In this document: one piece after another, positions 32,508 through 32,511 of the stretch
How the letters are laid out: each line of letters starts with the position of its first letter
Position numbering within the stretch: the first letter of the stretch is position 1
From: Flavobacterium sp. 245
GTDB lineage: Bacteria > Bacteroidota > Bacteroidia > Flavobacteriales > Flavobacteriaceae
Assembly: GCF_004362055.1 (NCBI RefSeq)
Contig: NZ_SNXB01000009.1
Span: 165,795-198,305, forward strand
Length of the DNA stretch: 32,511 nt
Direction: 5' to 3'
Made by a program: the position numbers and the translations under genes
The notes under the pieces: model-generated
Database searches by the model: none
What the model was told of the DNA's origin: nothing
Seen by the model: the letters and a program-made list of their open reading frames with translations, nothing else

Positions 32508-32511
32508 GCAG

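Larger units (their letters stand above)
32222..32511 (-). repeat. Tandem duplication of tRNA-Gln plus terminator (period 179 bp)
   Basis: Positions 32222-32332 and 32401-32511 (window edge) are identical except for one base in the terminator stem. The unit includes the terminator, the tRNA and a few bases beyond its 5' end. The array may continue to the right of the window. Confidence 0.85.

Overview
The window reads as a piece of a Flavobacterium-like chromosome (Bacteroidota, close to the F. johnsoniae type). The coding DNA is AT-rich. Promoters follow the Bacteroidetes pattern (TTTG, 17-19 nt, TANNTTTG). The gene content includes an alternative complex III operon joined to an aa3 oxidase, a DUF4920 lipocalin-size exported protein, a giant Ig-repeat surface protein of the type IX secretion kind, and tRNA genes without encoded CCA. 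No mobile element, phage, CRISPR array or rRNA was seen.

Layout. Positions 1-6884 (minus strand) hold the first ~2,290 codons of a giant exported adhesin-like protein that runs off the left edge. It has a signal peptide, an IgGFc-binding-like N-terminal region, a DUF11-like module and a string of Ig-like modules. After these comes an array of near-identical 51-residue (153-bp) repeats, 18 complete copies plus a partial one at the edge. About 1 kb without genes follows (6885-7877). Next is a minus-strand operon ruvB - cytochrome P450 - queG (7878-11181, transcribed right to left). Positions 11250-22802 hold a complete respiratory operon on the minus strand, actA-B-C-D-E-F-coxB-coxA. It has a textbook Bacteroidetes promoter at the right end and an intrinsic terminator at the left end. 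It encodes the quinol:cytochrome c/oxidase supercomplex that moves electrons from menaquinol through haems and FeS clusters to O2.

To the right of it are a SPOR-domain exported protein (plus) and a DUF4920 exported protein (minus) converging on a shared terminator. The translation/transcription operon rimP-nusA-infB (minus, 24036-28704) comes next; it has a terminator-like hairpin in its leader immediately before rimP. It diverges from a two-domain universal stress protein (plus). Then come an aldehyde dehydrogenase and an AraC-family regulator (both plus), with near-perfect 17-bp direct repeats in front of the dehydrogenase that look like an AraC operator. The window ends with two identical tRNA-Gln(TTG) genes, each with its own terminator, in a tandem duplication of 179-bp period.

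Most of the window is ordinary core genome. The parts most worth a second look are the repeat array with its perfect 473-bp internal duplication, the rimP leader hairpin (possible attenuation of an operon that itself encodes NusA), the aldehyde dehydrogenase operator, and the six-haem ActA together with the His-rich tails of ActF and CoxA. I did not find a clear, wholly undescribed multi-gene system.
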